Of a stretch of 17,711 nucleotides of DNA, positions 1 to 6,561 are shown piece by piece. Origin of the DNA: Actinomycetota bacterium. Lineage in GTDB: Bacteria; Actinomycetota; Thermoleophilia; Solirubrobacterales; Thermoleophilaceae. The stretch lies in contig VAXR01000124.1 of the NCBI GenBank assembly GCA_005885165.1, forward strand, positions 1 through 17,711, written 5' to 3'. Position 1 is the first letter of the stretch; each line of letters starts with the position of its first letter. The notes below the pieces were generated by a model. It ran no database searches. It saw only the letters and a list, made by a program, of their open reading frames with translations, and was not told the DNA's origin. The position numbers and the translations under genes were made by a program.

Positions 1-338
1 ACGCCGGCGCGGTGGATCGTGATGTATCCCTGCGCGTTCTCCTGGACGTAGTCGAGGTAGGCGTCGAGGGTCTCGCGCAGGCTCTCGAGCGGCGGCTTCG
101 AGGTGTCCGGAGCGGTGAGCTCGGCCAGGCGCTCGAGCTGCGCGCGCACCACCTCGACGAAGAAGTCGCGCTTGGTCGGGAAGTAGTGATACAGCAGCCC
201 ACGCGAGACGCCCGCGGCCGCCGCTATCTCCTCCACCGAGACCTCGTCGTACGGGCGCTTGGCGAACAGCTCCATGCCGATCTCCACGAGCTGACTGCGC
301 CGCAGGTCGATGTCGAGGCGGGTACGGGTCCCAGCCAT
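1..338 (-). CDS. TetR-family transcriptional regulator, C-terminus cut by window edge
   Basis: I translated this by hand on the minus strand from ATG at 338-336. It begins MAGTRTRLDIDLRRSQLVEI and stays open for 112 codons to the window edge. The N-terminal helix-turn-helix is typical of TetR: VEEIAAAAGVSRGLLYHYF at about residues 35-53, followed by PTKRDFF. The segment LDAYLDYVQENAQGYITIHRAG starts the ligand-binding domain. Family knowledge says such proteins are usually dimeric repressors released by a small ligand; the ligand here is unknown. The gene is divergent from sdhA across 76 bp, so it could control sdhA, itself, or both (inference). There is no Shine-Dalgarno, but TACCCT lies 9 nt upstream of the ATG, which suggests a leaderless or nearly leaderless mRNA. 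Confidence 0.9.
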   Translation of the reverse strand, partial: MAGTRTRLDIDLRRSQLVEIGMELFAKRPYDEVSVEEIAAAAGVSRGLLYHYFPTKRDFFVEVVRAQLERLAELTAPDTSKPPLESLRETLDAYLDYVQENAQGYITIHRAG

Positions 339-347
339 CGAGCGGAC

Positions 348-353
348 AGGGTA
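348..353 (-). promoter_or_regulatory. Putative -10 (TACCCT) of the first TetR gene
   Basis: On the minus strand TACCCT fits TANNNT and ends 9 nt before the ATG at 338. No -35 is recognisable. A weak inverted repeat (CGGA at 343-346, TCCG at 354-357) brackets it and could be part of an autoregulatory operator; this is only suggestive. Confidence 0.4.
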
Positions 354-363
354 TCCGGCACCA

Positions 364-369
364 TAGAAT
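364..369 (+). promoter_or_regulatory. Putative -10 (TAGAAT) for the sdh operon
   Basis: TAGAAT matches the actinobacterial -10 consensus and lies 45 nt before the sdhA ATG. A partial -35 (CGGACA, 343-348) is separated by only 15 bp, so the assignment is tentative. A start near 376 would place the hairpin at 379-397 in the leader. Confidence 0.35.
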
Positions 370-378
370 CGCCGCTCG

Positions 379-397
379 GCGCCGGCCCGTCCGGCGC
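379..397 (+). promoter_or_regulatory. 7-bp perfect hairpin in the sdhA leader
   Basis: GCGCCGG (379-385) and CCGGCGC (391-397) are perfect inverted repeats around a 5-nt loop, just upstream of sdhA. The site may be an operator for the adjacent TetR or a leader hairpin. sdhA has no evident Shine-Dalgarno. In such GC-rich DNA chance cannot be excluded. Confidence 0.35.
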
Positions 398-414
398 TGT
401 GTCTGCAAGCACCC

Positions 415-2097
415 ATGCCCAGTCACGACGTACTCGTCATCGGAGCCGGCCTGGCCGGCCAGCGGGCCGCACTGGCGGCCGCCGAGGACGGTGCATCCGT
501 CGGGATCCTGTCCAAGGTCCACCCGGTTCGCTCGCACTCGAACGCGGCCCAGGGCGGCATCAATGCCGCGCTCAACCCCGAGGACTCCTGGGAGTCGCAC
601 GCCTACGACACGGTGAAGGGCTCGGACTACCTCGGCGACCAGGACGCCATCGAGATCATGTGCAAGGAGGCGCCGAACGAGATCCTCACGCTCGAGCACC
701 TCGGCGTGACGTTCCACCGCAACGAGGAGGGGCGCCTCGGCACGCGCGCGTTCGGCGGCGCCTCGGCCGCGCGCACCTACTACGTGGCCGACATCACCGG
801 CCAGGCGATCCTCCACGTCCTCTACGAGCAGCTGATGAGGCACGACGAGGTCTACCGCTACGAGGAGTTCTTCACCACCACGCTCGTGCTCGACGACGAC
901 GGCCACGTGGCGGGGTGCGTGGCGCGCCAGATGCGCGACGGCACCATGGAGCTCTTCGCGGCCAAGACCGTGATCCTCGCCGCCGGCGGCAACGGGCAGA
1001 TCTACAACCCCACCACGAACGCGCTGATCTGCACGGGCGACGGGATCGCGATGGCCTACCGGATCGGCGGGCCCCTCATGGACATGGAGATGATCCAGTA
1101 CCACCCGACCACGCTCGCCGGCAACGGCCTGTTGATCACCGAGGGCGCGCGCGGCGAGGGCGCGCATCTCTACAACGCTCAGGGCGAGCGGTTCATGGAG
1201 AACTACGCGCCCAACAAGCTCGAGCTCGCCTCGCGCGACGTGGTGTCGAGGGCCGAGCAGACCGAGATCAACGAGGGCCGCGGCTTCCCCGACGGGACCG
1301 TGGCGCTCGACATCACCAAGGTCCCGCGCAAGCGCATCCACGAGGCGCTGCGGGAGATCGTGAACGTGGGTCGCGACTTCGCCGGCGTCGACATCACCCG
1401 CGAGCCCATCCACATCAAGCCGGGCAACCACTACACGATGGGCGGGGTGAAGACCGACAAGGACGGGCGCACTGAGATCCCCGGGCTCTACGCGGCGGGC
1501 GAGGTCGCCTGCGTGTCGGTCCACGGCGGCAACCGGCTCGGCGCAAATTCCCTCCTCGACACGCTCGTATTCGGTCGCAGGTCGGGCAAGCACGCGGCCC
1601 ATCACGCGCGCAACCACCAGATGCCGGAGCCTCCCCACTCCCACGTCGACGACGAGGAAGCGAAGCTCCGGGAGCTGATCGGCCGCGAGCGAAACGGCAG
1701 GCGGGTGTCGGAGATCCGAACCGAGCTCGGGCGGACGATGGACGAGCACGTGGCGGTCTTCCGCGACGAGGGCGGCCTGCTCGAGGCCGCCCAGACCGTG
1801 CAGCGCCTCAAGGAGGAGGCGAAGTCGGTCGCGATCGACGACAAGGGAAACGTCTTCAACCAGGACCTCTTCGGCGCGATCGAGCTCGGGTTCATGCTTG
1901 ACAACGCCGAGTGCGCGATCGTGGGCGCGCTCGAGCGGAAGGAGAGCCGCGGCGCGCAGTTCCGCACGGACTACCCGGAGCGCAACGACGACGAGTGGCT
2001 CAAGCACATCGACCTCACCCTCGACGGGGACAGGCCGAACGTCTCGTACTCTGAAGTGACGATCACCCAGTGGGAGCCGGAAGAGCGGAAGTACTAG
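415..2097 (+). CDS. sdhA: Succinate dehydrogenase/fumarate reductase flavoprotein subunit
   Basis: A 560-residue SdhA/FrdA-family flavoprotein that oxidises succinate to fumarate and passes electrons through FAD to SdhB. The dinucleotide-binding motif GAGLAGQRAALAA is at residues 10-22. His41 in RSHSNAAQGGI is at the covalent FAD site. The active-site segments are ITEGARGEG (Arg246), NHYTMGG (His339) and HGGNRLGANSLLD (Arg374), so the catalytic set is complete. Length is slightly below the usual 580-600. The stop is 15 bp before sdhB, and sdhE follows, giving the order of type-E (non-classical) succinate:quinone reductases. The start is the ATG that begins the family-typical MPSHDVLVIGAG; no strong Shine-Dalgarno precedes it. 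The flavoprotein identity is secure. Succinate oxidation rather than fumarate reduction is inferred. Confidence 0.97.
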   Translation: MPSHDVLVIGAGLAGQRAALAAAEDGASVGILSKVHPVRSHSNAAQGGINAALNPEDSWESHAYDTVKGSDYLGDQDAIEIMCKEAPNEILTLEHLGVTFHRNEEGRLGTRAFGGASAARTYYVADITGQAILHVLYEQLMRHDEVYRYEEFFTTTLVLDDDGHVAGCVARQMRDGTMELFAAKTVILAAGGNGQIYNPTTNALICTGDGIAMAYRIGGPLMDMEMIQYHPTTLAGNGLLITEGARGEGAHLYNAQGERFMENYAPNKLELASRDVVSRAEQTEINEGRGFPDGTVALDITKVPRKRIHEALREIVNVGRDFAGVDITREPIHIKPGNHYTMGGVKTDKDGRTEIPGLYAAGEVACVSVHGGNRLGANSLLDTLVFGRRSGKHAAHHARNHQMPEPPHSHVDDEEAKLRELIGRERNGRRVSEIRTELGRTMDEHVAVFRDEGGLLEAAQTVQRLKEEAKSVAIDDKGNVFNQDLFGAIELGFMLDNAECAIVGALERKESRGAQFRTDYPERNDDEWLKHIDLTLDGDRPNVSYSEVTITQWEPEERKY

Positions 2098-2112
2098 GAG
2101 ACCAGCCGCCGA

Positions 2113-3207
2113 ATGCCCGATTACACGCTGAAGATCCGCCGCTTTGACCCCGAGTCCGGGCGTCCGGCCTACTGGCAGGAGTTCGGCGTCGATCTGCCGG
2201 AGGAGCGGTCGGTGCTCGACGCGATCCTCCGCGCGAAGGACGAGCAGGACGGCTCGCTCTCGATCCGCTGCTCGTGCCAGGCGGCGATCTGCGGCTCGTG
2301 CGGCGTCCGCATCAACGGGATGTCGCGCCTGGCCTGCAACACGAAGCTCTCGGAGGCGGCGGAGGACGGCCGGAACGGGGCGATCGTCGTCGAGCCGATG
2401 GGGAACATGCCGGTGATCAAGGACCTGATCGTGGACATGGACGCGGTCCACTGGAAGAAGGTCCAGCGCGTGGTCCCGTGGCTCTTGCCCGAGGGCGACC
2501 CGCCCGCGCGCGAGTACATCGTCGATCCCGAATCGATGATCGACGTGACGCAGTCGATGGCCTGCATTCACTGCGGCGCGTGCGTCTCGGCCTGCCTGTC
2601 GCTGGAGGTCGATCCCGAGTTCATCGGACCGGCGGCGCTGGCCAAGGCGTATCGCTTCGTCGGCGATCCGCGCGACGCGCACACCGAGGACCGGCTCCTC
2701 GACCTGGCCGAGGACCCGCACGGCATCTACGACTGCACCCACTGCTTCGCGTGCGTGGAGGTGTGCCCGAAGGACGTCGCCCCGATGGACCAGATCATGC
2801 GCCTCCGGCGCCGCGCCACCGCCGACTACGGGATCAAGGACCAGAACAACGGCTACGGCCACGAGAAGGCGTTCACCGACTTGATCGAGAAGTACGGCAC
2901 CCTGTCGGAGGCTCAGCTGCTCCCGAAGTCCTACGGCGACGGCAGCCTGATCCGCGCGCAGGTCAAGCCGGCCGCGCTGAAGGAGCTCGGCGCCAAGTTC
3001 CCCACCGTCATCCGCGGCCTCACCTCCGGCAAGGTCTCCCCGAAGACCGCGCTGCTCCACCACAAGCTGCAGGACCAGGACCAGATCCGGCGGATCTACG
3101 AGGAGGTCGAGTCGAAGGAGGACCGGCTCGAGCTCAACCTCTACATCGTCGGCGAGTCCGGCGGCGAGGAGGAGGGCGCCACGAGCGAGGGCGGTCAGGA
3201 GGAATGA
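2113..3207 (+). CDS. sdhB: Succinate dehydrogenase iron-sulfur subunit, long form
   Basis: This subunit carries electrons from SdhA toward the quinone-side subunit. The N-terminal [2Fe-2S] ferredoxin domain has Cys55, Cys60, Cys63 and Cys75 (C-x4-C-x2-C-x11-C), with an additional Cys53. The C-terminal helical domain has CIHCGACVSAC (Cys151, 154, 157, 161) and a second set, Cys208-x2-Cys211-x2-Cys214-x3-Cys218-Pro. Cys211 is extra compared with classical SdhB (C-x5-C-x3-CP), which holds a [3Fe-4S] cluster; the added cysteine predicts a [4Fe-4S] cluster there, as in archaeal type-E enzymes. At 364 residues it is about 100 longer than classical SdhB, with a C-terminal extension ending in an acidic Gly/Glu tail. 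An AGGAG overlapping the sdhA stop is the likely ribosome site. Its stop overlaps the sdhE start by 4 nt. Confidence 0.96.
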   Translation: MPDYTLKIRRFDPESGRPAYWQEFGVDLPEERSVLDAILRAKDEQDGSLSIRCSCQAAICGSCGVRINGMSRLACNTKLSEAAEDGRNGAIVVEPMGNMPVIKDLIVDMDAVHWKKVQRVVPWLLPEGDPPAREYIVDPESMIDVTQSMACIHCGACVSACLSLEVDPEFIGPAALAKAYRFVGDPRDAHTEDRLLDLAEDPHGIYDCTHCFACVEVCPKDVAPMDQIMRLRRRATADYGIKDQNNGYGHEKAFTDLIEKYGTLSEAQLLPKSYGDGSLIRAQVKPAALKELGAKFPTVIRGLTSGKVSPKTALLHHKLQDQDQIRRIYEEVESKEDRLELNLYIVGESGGEEEGATSEGGQEE

Positions 3208-4109
3208 AGCTCGCCTACTGGCCGGGGTGCGTTTCGCGCGGGTTCACCCCGGAGCTGCACGGCGCGATGGCGGCGGTCGCCCCGAAGCTCGGCCTCGAGC
3301 TGGTGGAGCTCGACCGCGCTAACTGCTGCGGCGCCGGCGTGATCGCCGAGCACAACCAGGAGCTCGTCGACGCGCTCAACGCGCGCACGTTCGCGCTCGC
3401 CCAGAAGGTGGACGGCGCGGCGGGGATGATGAACATCTGCTCGACCTGCCAGGGCGCGCAGTCGGAGTGCCAGGAGCGGCTCGATGCCGACGCCGCCTAC
3501 CGCACGCACATCAACGAGCACCTCGAGCCGGAGGGGCTCGAGTACGAGAAGGGCGGCGCCTGGTGGAACAAGAACTTCCTCTGGCTGCTCGTCGAGGAGA
3601 TCGGGCTCGACGTGCTCCGCGAGCGGGTGGTCCGGCCGCTCGACGGGCTGCGGGTGGGGCCGTTCTACGGCTGCTACATCGTCCGGCCCACGCGCCGTCT
3701 CGGGTTCGACTTCTATCCGGACCGCGACAGGTACCTCGAGCAGGTGATCGAGGCCTGCGGCGCCGAGCCGGTCGCCTACGCGGGCAGCCACAAATGCTGC
3801 GGCTTCCCGGTGATCACGCTCAACCGCGAGACCTCGCTGCGCCAGGCCGGCCGCCACATGGCCGACGCCCTCGACGCCGGCGCGGACTGCGTGGTCACGC
3901 CGTGTCCTCTCTGCCACCTGAACCTCGACCTCCAGCAGCCCGAGGCGCAGCCGTTCGTGGAGCGCGACCTCGGCATGCCGGTCCTCCACCTCCCGCAACT
4001 CGTGGGCCTCGCGCTCGGCCTCGATGTGAAGGCGCTCGGGCTGCACCGCCACGTCGTGAAGACCGACGCGGTGCAGGACAAGGTCGCCGCGCTCGCGGCC
4101 GCCGCTTAG
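3204..4109 (+). CDS. sdhE: SdhE-type CCG-domain subunit (HdrB-like) of succinate dehydrogenase
   Basis: A 301-residue protein with two cysteine-rich CCG domains, the type found in heterodisulfide reductase HdrB and in SdhE of type-E succinate dehydrogenases. Motif 1 is Cys9, Cys41-Cys42-Gly, Cys79-x2-Cys82. Motif 2 is Cys157, Cys198-Cys199-Gly, Cys234-x2-Cys237. Both are complete. No transmembrane segment is visible, so it likely replaces the SdhC/SdhD membrane anchor as a peripheral subunit passing electrons to quinone (family knowledge plus inference). The ATG at 3204 overlaps the sdhB stop (ATGA), with AGGAGG ending one base before it; the short spacing suggests translational coupling. The same frame is open further upstream, but MKLAYWPGC is the conserved start. 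No fourth gene (sdhF) follows in this window. Confidence 0.93.
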   Translation: MKLAYWPGCVSRGFTPELHGAMAAVAPKLGLELVELDRANCCGAGVIAEHNQELVDALNARTFALAQKVDGAAGMMNICSTCQGAQSECQERLDADAAYRTHINEHLEPEGLEYEKGGAWWNKNFLWLLVEEIGLDVLRERVVRPLDGLRVGPFYGCYIVRPTRRLGFDFYPDRDRYLEQVIEACGAEPVAYAGSHKCCGFPVITLNRETSLRQAGRHMADALDAGADCVVTPCPLCHLNLDLQQPEAQPFVERDLGMPVLHLPQLVGLALGLDVKALGLHRHVVKTDAVQDKVAALAAAA

Positions 4110-4129
4110 CCGGCCCGCAGTGCCGGGCT
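4108..4129 (+). terminator. Possible hairpin at the end of the sdh operon
   Basis: CCGGC (4110-4114) pairs with GCCGG (4122-4126) across a 7-nt loop, and AG/CT extends it past a one-base bulge. It starts in the sdhE stop codon. There is no T-tract, so it is only a weak terminator candidate. Confidence 0.25.
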
Positions 4130-4195
4130 GGTACGCGTGCGGTTCACGAGAGGCCGCCGGATAGGGCGACGAAGGGGTCGCGCTCGTGGAGCTCT

Positions 4196-4230
4196 CCTGC
4201 CTAAACCACCTATACGGTGGCTAAGTCAGG
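4196..4230. repeat. Long imperfect inverted repeat between sdhE and the second TetR gene
   Basis: Left arm 4196-4210 (CCTGCCTAAACCACC) and right arm 4216-4230 (GGTGGCTAAGTCAGG) match at 12 of 15 paired positions around TATAC; the inner 5 bp are perfect. No T-tract follows, so it is not a standard intrinsic terminator. It could be a Rho-independent hairpin of the sdh operon without a U-tract, or a regulator-binding site upstream of the TetR-kinase pair. Confidence 0.55.
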
Positions 4231-4269
4231 ACAGTCCCCCAGGCCGGCCCGAGGCCATCCCTTTATTGA

Positions 4270-4275
4270 TACTTT
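4270..4275 (+). promoter_or_regulatory. Putative -10 (TACTTT) of the TetR-kinase operon
   Basis: TACTTT ends 7 nt before the GTG at 4283, the spacing expected if transcription starts at the first base of the start codon. No Shine-Dalgarno precedes the GTG; the good AAGGAGG at 4292-4298 lies inside the reading frame, downstream of the start. This supports leaderless initiation. Confidence 0.5.
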
Positions 4276-4293
4276 GTGACCGGTGGGTCACAA
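4274..4293. promoter_or_regulatory. 20-bp perfect palindromic operator candidate
   Basis: TTGTGACC (4274-4281) and GGTCACAA (4286-4293) are perfect inverted repeats around GGTG. The site overlaps the -10 element and contains the GTG start of the adjacent TetR gene, the classic position for an autorepressor operator. Binding by that TetR is inferred. Confidence 0.65.
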
Positions 4294-4930
4294 GGAGGCG
4301 ACGCGGGCACGGCCCCGCGCGGCGCGGCGGATCCCCGCGGCCGAGCGCCGCGAGCTCTTGCTGAACGCCGCCGCCGAGGAGTTCGCGGAGGGCGGCTACG
4401 CGGGCGCGCGGCTCGCGGACGTTGCGGCGCGTGCGGGCGTCACCAAGTCGCTCGTCTACCGCCATTTCGACTCCAAGGCGGAGCTCTACGTCGGCCTGCT
4501 GGAGTCCCGCGCGGCCGAGGTGATCGCCGCGGTTTCCGCTGCGGTACGGGAGGAGGGCTCGACTGAGGAGCGGTTCCGGGCGGGCGTCGAGGCGTTCTTC
4601 GCGGCGCTCGACCGCCAGCCGTTCTCCCGGCGCCTCCTGTTCCGGGACCCCGAGGCCGATCCCGACGTCGCCGCCGCCTACGACCGCGTACACGCCGCGG
4701 CGGCCGACGCGCTGGCCCGGGCGCTCGCGGCCGACGAGTCGCTGCTGCAAGGGGACCCCGACCGCGGCCAGGCGCTCGAGCTCTTGGCCTACGTGCTGAA
4801 GACGAGCCTCAACGGCCTGGCGGGCTGGTGGTTCGCAAACCCCGACGTGCCACGGGAGACGCTCGTAGAGCGCGCGATGCAGCTGATGTGGCCGGGGGTG
4901 GAGCAACTGCGGATGGAGCCCGCGCGATGA
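4283..4930 (+). CDS. TetR-family transcriptional regulator
   Basis: A 215-residue TetR-family DNA-binding protein. An Arg-rich N-terminal tail (about residues 8-25) precedes the helix-turn-helix, with ARLADVAARAGVTKSLVYRHF at about 42-62 followed by DSKAELY. The C-terminal half is a helical ligand-binding domain; the ligand is not predictable. GTG at 4283 is the most upstream in-frame start, since a stop lies two codons before it. It sits inside the perfect palindrome at 4274-4293, pointing to autorepression. The gene overlaps the ABC1-family kinase gene by ATGA, so the two are translationally coupled and the kinase is probably part of its regulon (inference). Confidence 0.92.
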   Translation: MGHKEATRARPRAARRIPAAERRELLLNAAAEEFAEGGYAGARLADVAARAGVTKSLVYRHFDSKAELYVGLLESRAAEVIAAVSAAVREEGSTEERFRAGVEAFFAALDRQPFSRRLLFRDPEADPDVAAAYDRVHAAAADALARALAADESLLQGDPDRGQALELLAYVLKTSLNGLAGWWFANPDVPRETLVERAMQLMWPGVEQLRMEPAR

Positions 4931-6336
4931 GGCCGCGCGGCGACGCAGCGCGGCACGCCGCCGCGCGCGGCGTCCGGATCGCGCGCGTGGTCGGCCCGCG
5001 GGCGGCGCACCACGCTGCCGCGCGCGTAACCAACCTCCTTCAGGACGAGCGGCAGGTGGCCGAGCGCCTCGAGCGGGTCCATCGCGAGTCGGCGGTGGCC
5101 GCGACGGAGCTGCTCGGCGGTATGAAGGGCGGAGCGATGAAGCTCGGCCAGCTCGCCTCGTACGTCGAGCTCGACTTCATCCCGGCCGAGCTTCGCGACC
5201 TCTACCAGTCCGAGCTGGCTGTCCTGCGCGACGCCGCGCCGCCGATCTCGTGGGAGTCGGTCGCCCAGGTCCTCGCCGAGGAGTGGGGCCGACCGCCCGA
5301 CGCTGTGCTCGAGATCGAGCGCGACGCAGCCGCCGCCGCGTCGATCGGCCAGGTCCACCGCGGCGTGCTACCCGACGGCCGCCGCGTGGCCGTGAAGGTC
5401 CAGTACCCGGATGTCGCGGGGGCGGTCGAGGCGGACGTGCGAATGGCGATGCTGCTGATGCGCGCGTGGCGCGGGATCCTCCCCAGGCTCGACTCGTCGG
5501 CCCTGGCCGCCGAGCTCCGCGACCGCGTGCTCGACGAGCTCGACTACCGGCTGGAGACGGAGAACCAGGCCGTGTTCGCGGACGCCTATCGCGGGCATCC
5601 GTTCATCCACGTCCCGGCGCCGGTGGAGGACCTGTGCACGCGGCGCGTCCTCGTGACCGAGTGGGTGGACGGCCTTACGTTCGCGGAGATCCGCGCGCTT
5701 CCCCAGGGGGAGCGCGACCGCATGGGGCGGATGCTGTTCCGGTTCTACCTCGGATCGATGGACGTGGTCGGCCGCTTCAACGCCGACCCCCACCCCGGCA
5801 ACTTCCTCCTGATGCCCGGCGGCCGGCTCGCGATCGTCGACTTCGGGGCGGTGAAGACGATGACACGCGAGGGCCGCGAGGCGATGAACCGGCTAGCGGT
5901 CGCCTGCGCCTCGGGCGATCCGACCGAGGCGCGCGAGGCGATGGTCGCCAACGGCTGGTTCGCCGACCCCGCCGAGGTGGACGCAGACCTAGCGCTCGAG
6001 GCGGCGCAGCTGGTCTCGGGCTGGATGCTCGAGGACCGCCCGACGCGGCTCACGCCGGACTACGTGCGCTCGCGCATGCGCACGCTCGTGGCTTCCGACG
6101 AGCGTCTCGCCGGCGTGATGCGTCGGGCCAACCTGCCGGCCGCCGAACTCTGGTTCCGCCGGCTCGAGACGAGCCTCGTGGCCGTGCTCGCCCAGCTGCG
6201 GGCGTGCGCGAACTGGCACCGGATGGCGCGCGAGCTGTGGTTCGGGGACCCCCCGGCCGACGAGCTTGCACGCCAGGAGTGGGACTTCTTCGAGGTGGGA
6301 TCGCTCTGGCGCGATCCACGGATCGCGTTTGCGTAG
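4927..6336 (+). CDS. ABC1/UbiB/AarF-family atypical protein kinase
   Basis: A 469-residue member of the ABC1/UbiB family of atypical kinase-like ATPases. Family hallmarks are visible in order: KLGQ (residues 72-75), the Ala-rich nucleotide loop AAAAASIGQVHRG (134-146), VAVK with Lys157, ADPHPGN (286-292, catalytic-loop equivalent) and DFG (305-307). UbiB proteins support ubiquinone synthesis in proteobacteria, but actinobacteria normally use menaquinone, so the role here may be lipid or quinone handling; it cannot be set from sequence. No clear C-terminal transmembrane hairpin like that of UbiB is seen. The frame is open upstream to 4828, but ATG at 4927 overlaps the TetR stop (ATGA) and gives a sensible length. 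Confidence 0.9.
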   Translation: MRPRGDAARHAAARGVRIARVVGPRAAHHAAARVTNLLQDERQVAERLERVHRESAVAATELLGGMKGGAMKLGQLASYVELDFIPAELRDLYQSELAVLRDAAPPISWESVAQVLAEEWGRPPDAVLEIERDAAAAASIGQVHRGVLPDGRRVAVKVQYPDVAGAVEADVRMAMLLMRAWRGILPRLDSSALAAELRDRVLDELDYRLETENQAVFADAYRGHPFIHVPAPVEDLCTRRVLVTEWVDGLTFAEIRALPQGERDRMGRMLFRFYLGSMDVVGRFNADPHPGNFLLMPGGRLAIVDFGAVKTMTREGREAMNRLAVACASGDPTEAREAMVANGWFADPAEVDADLALEAAQLVSGWMLEDRPTRLTPDYVRSRMRTLVASDERLAGVMRRANLPAAELWFRRLETSLVAVLAQLRACANWHRMARELWFGDPPADELARQEWDFFEVGSLWRDPRIAFA

Positions 6337-6370
6337 GCGACCCGCCCGTCGCAAAACCGCCCCAAGATGC

Positions 6371-6396
6371 GAAAAACCGGCCAGTTTCCTGGCCGG
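6371..6396 (-). terminator. Intrinsic terminator on the minus strand
   Basis: CCGGCCAG (6377-6384) and CTGGCCGG (6389-6396) form a perfect 8-bp stem. Read on the minus strand the loop is GAAA, a stable GNRA tetraloop, and five T follow, a textbook Rho-independent terminator. On the plus strand the same hairpin lies 40 nt after the ABC1 kinase stop but has no T-tract, so it may also weakly end that transcript. The only minus-strand transcript that could reach it is lysC-asd, running antisense across luxR. Confidence 0.6.
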
Positions 6397-6458
6397 CTCT
6401 CGCGGTGCGGCGTACCCCTACGCGCCCTGGGAAGTTGAAGAAGTTCGTCTCGGATCTC

Positions 6459-6491
6459 GCCGGCTTCCCTCCGGCAAGGGAATGATTCCCT
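6459..6491 (+). promoter_or_regulatory. Mutually exclusive hairpins in the luxR leader (switch-like)
   Basis: TTCCCT (6465-6470), AGGGAA (6477-6482) and TTCCCT (6486-6491) occur in a row. AGGGAA can pair with either copy, each time over 6 bp. In addition GCCGG (6459-6463) pairs with CCGGC (6471-6475), placing the first TTCCCT in its loop. So one fold (two small hairpins) excludes the other (one central hairpin). This resembles an attenuator or riboswitch expression platform; I recognise no known aptamer. A double-stranded operator is an alternative reading. Confidence 0.4.
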
Positions 6492-6509
6492 GCTATGCGC
6501 GCGAATACG

Positions 6510-6530
6510 TCCCCCCGGCTGCGAGGGGGA
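6510..6530 (+). promoter_or_regulatory. Hairpin 31 nt upstream of luxR
   Basis: TCCCCC (6510-6515) pairs with GGGGGA (6525-6530) over a 9-nt loop. With the hairpins at 6337-6352, 6377-6396, 6410-6423 and 6459-6491, it makes most of the 225-nt spacer after the kinase gene foldable. No start codon lies at Shine-Dalgarno distance from the GGGGGAG. Confidence 0.35.
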
Positions 6531-6561
6531 GATCAACCTCACCCCGATTCACCCGGACTCC

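Noticed and set aside
12..1475. Long open frame of 487 codons overlapping the TetR gene and sdhA
   Set aside because: Arg/Gly/Pro-rich shadow of sdhA in another frame with no domain; sdhA has full catalytic motifs.
2274..3203. Upstream extension of the sdhE frame
   Set aside because: It overlaps sdhB, is Arg/Gly-rich and non-conserved; the family start MKLAYWPGC lies at 3204 with an AGGAGG.
4137..4364. Possible 75-residue plus-strand gene
   Set aside because: Low-complexity Arg-rich translation overlapping the TetR gene and both inverted repeats, with no ribosome site.
6337..6561. Known riboswitch (cyclic di-GMP, cobalamin, glycine or ydaO type) upstream of luxR
   Set aside because: No conserved core sequence of these classes could be found by eye; only the alternative hairpins are supported.
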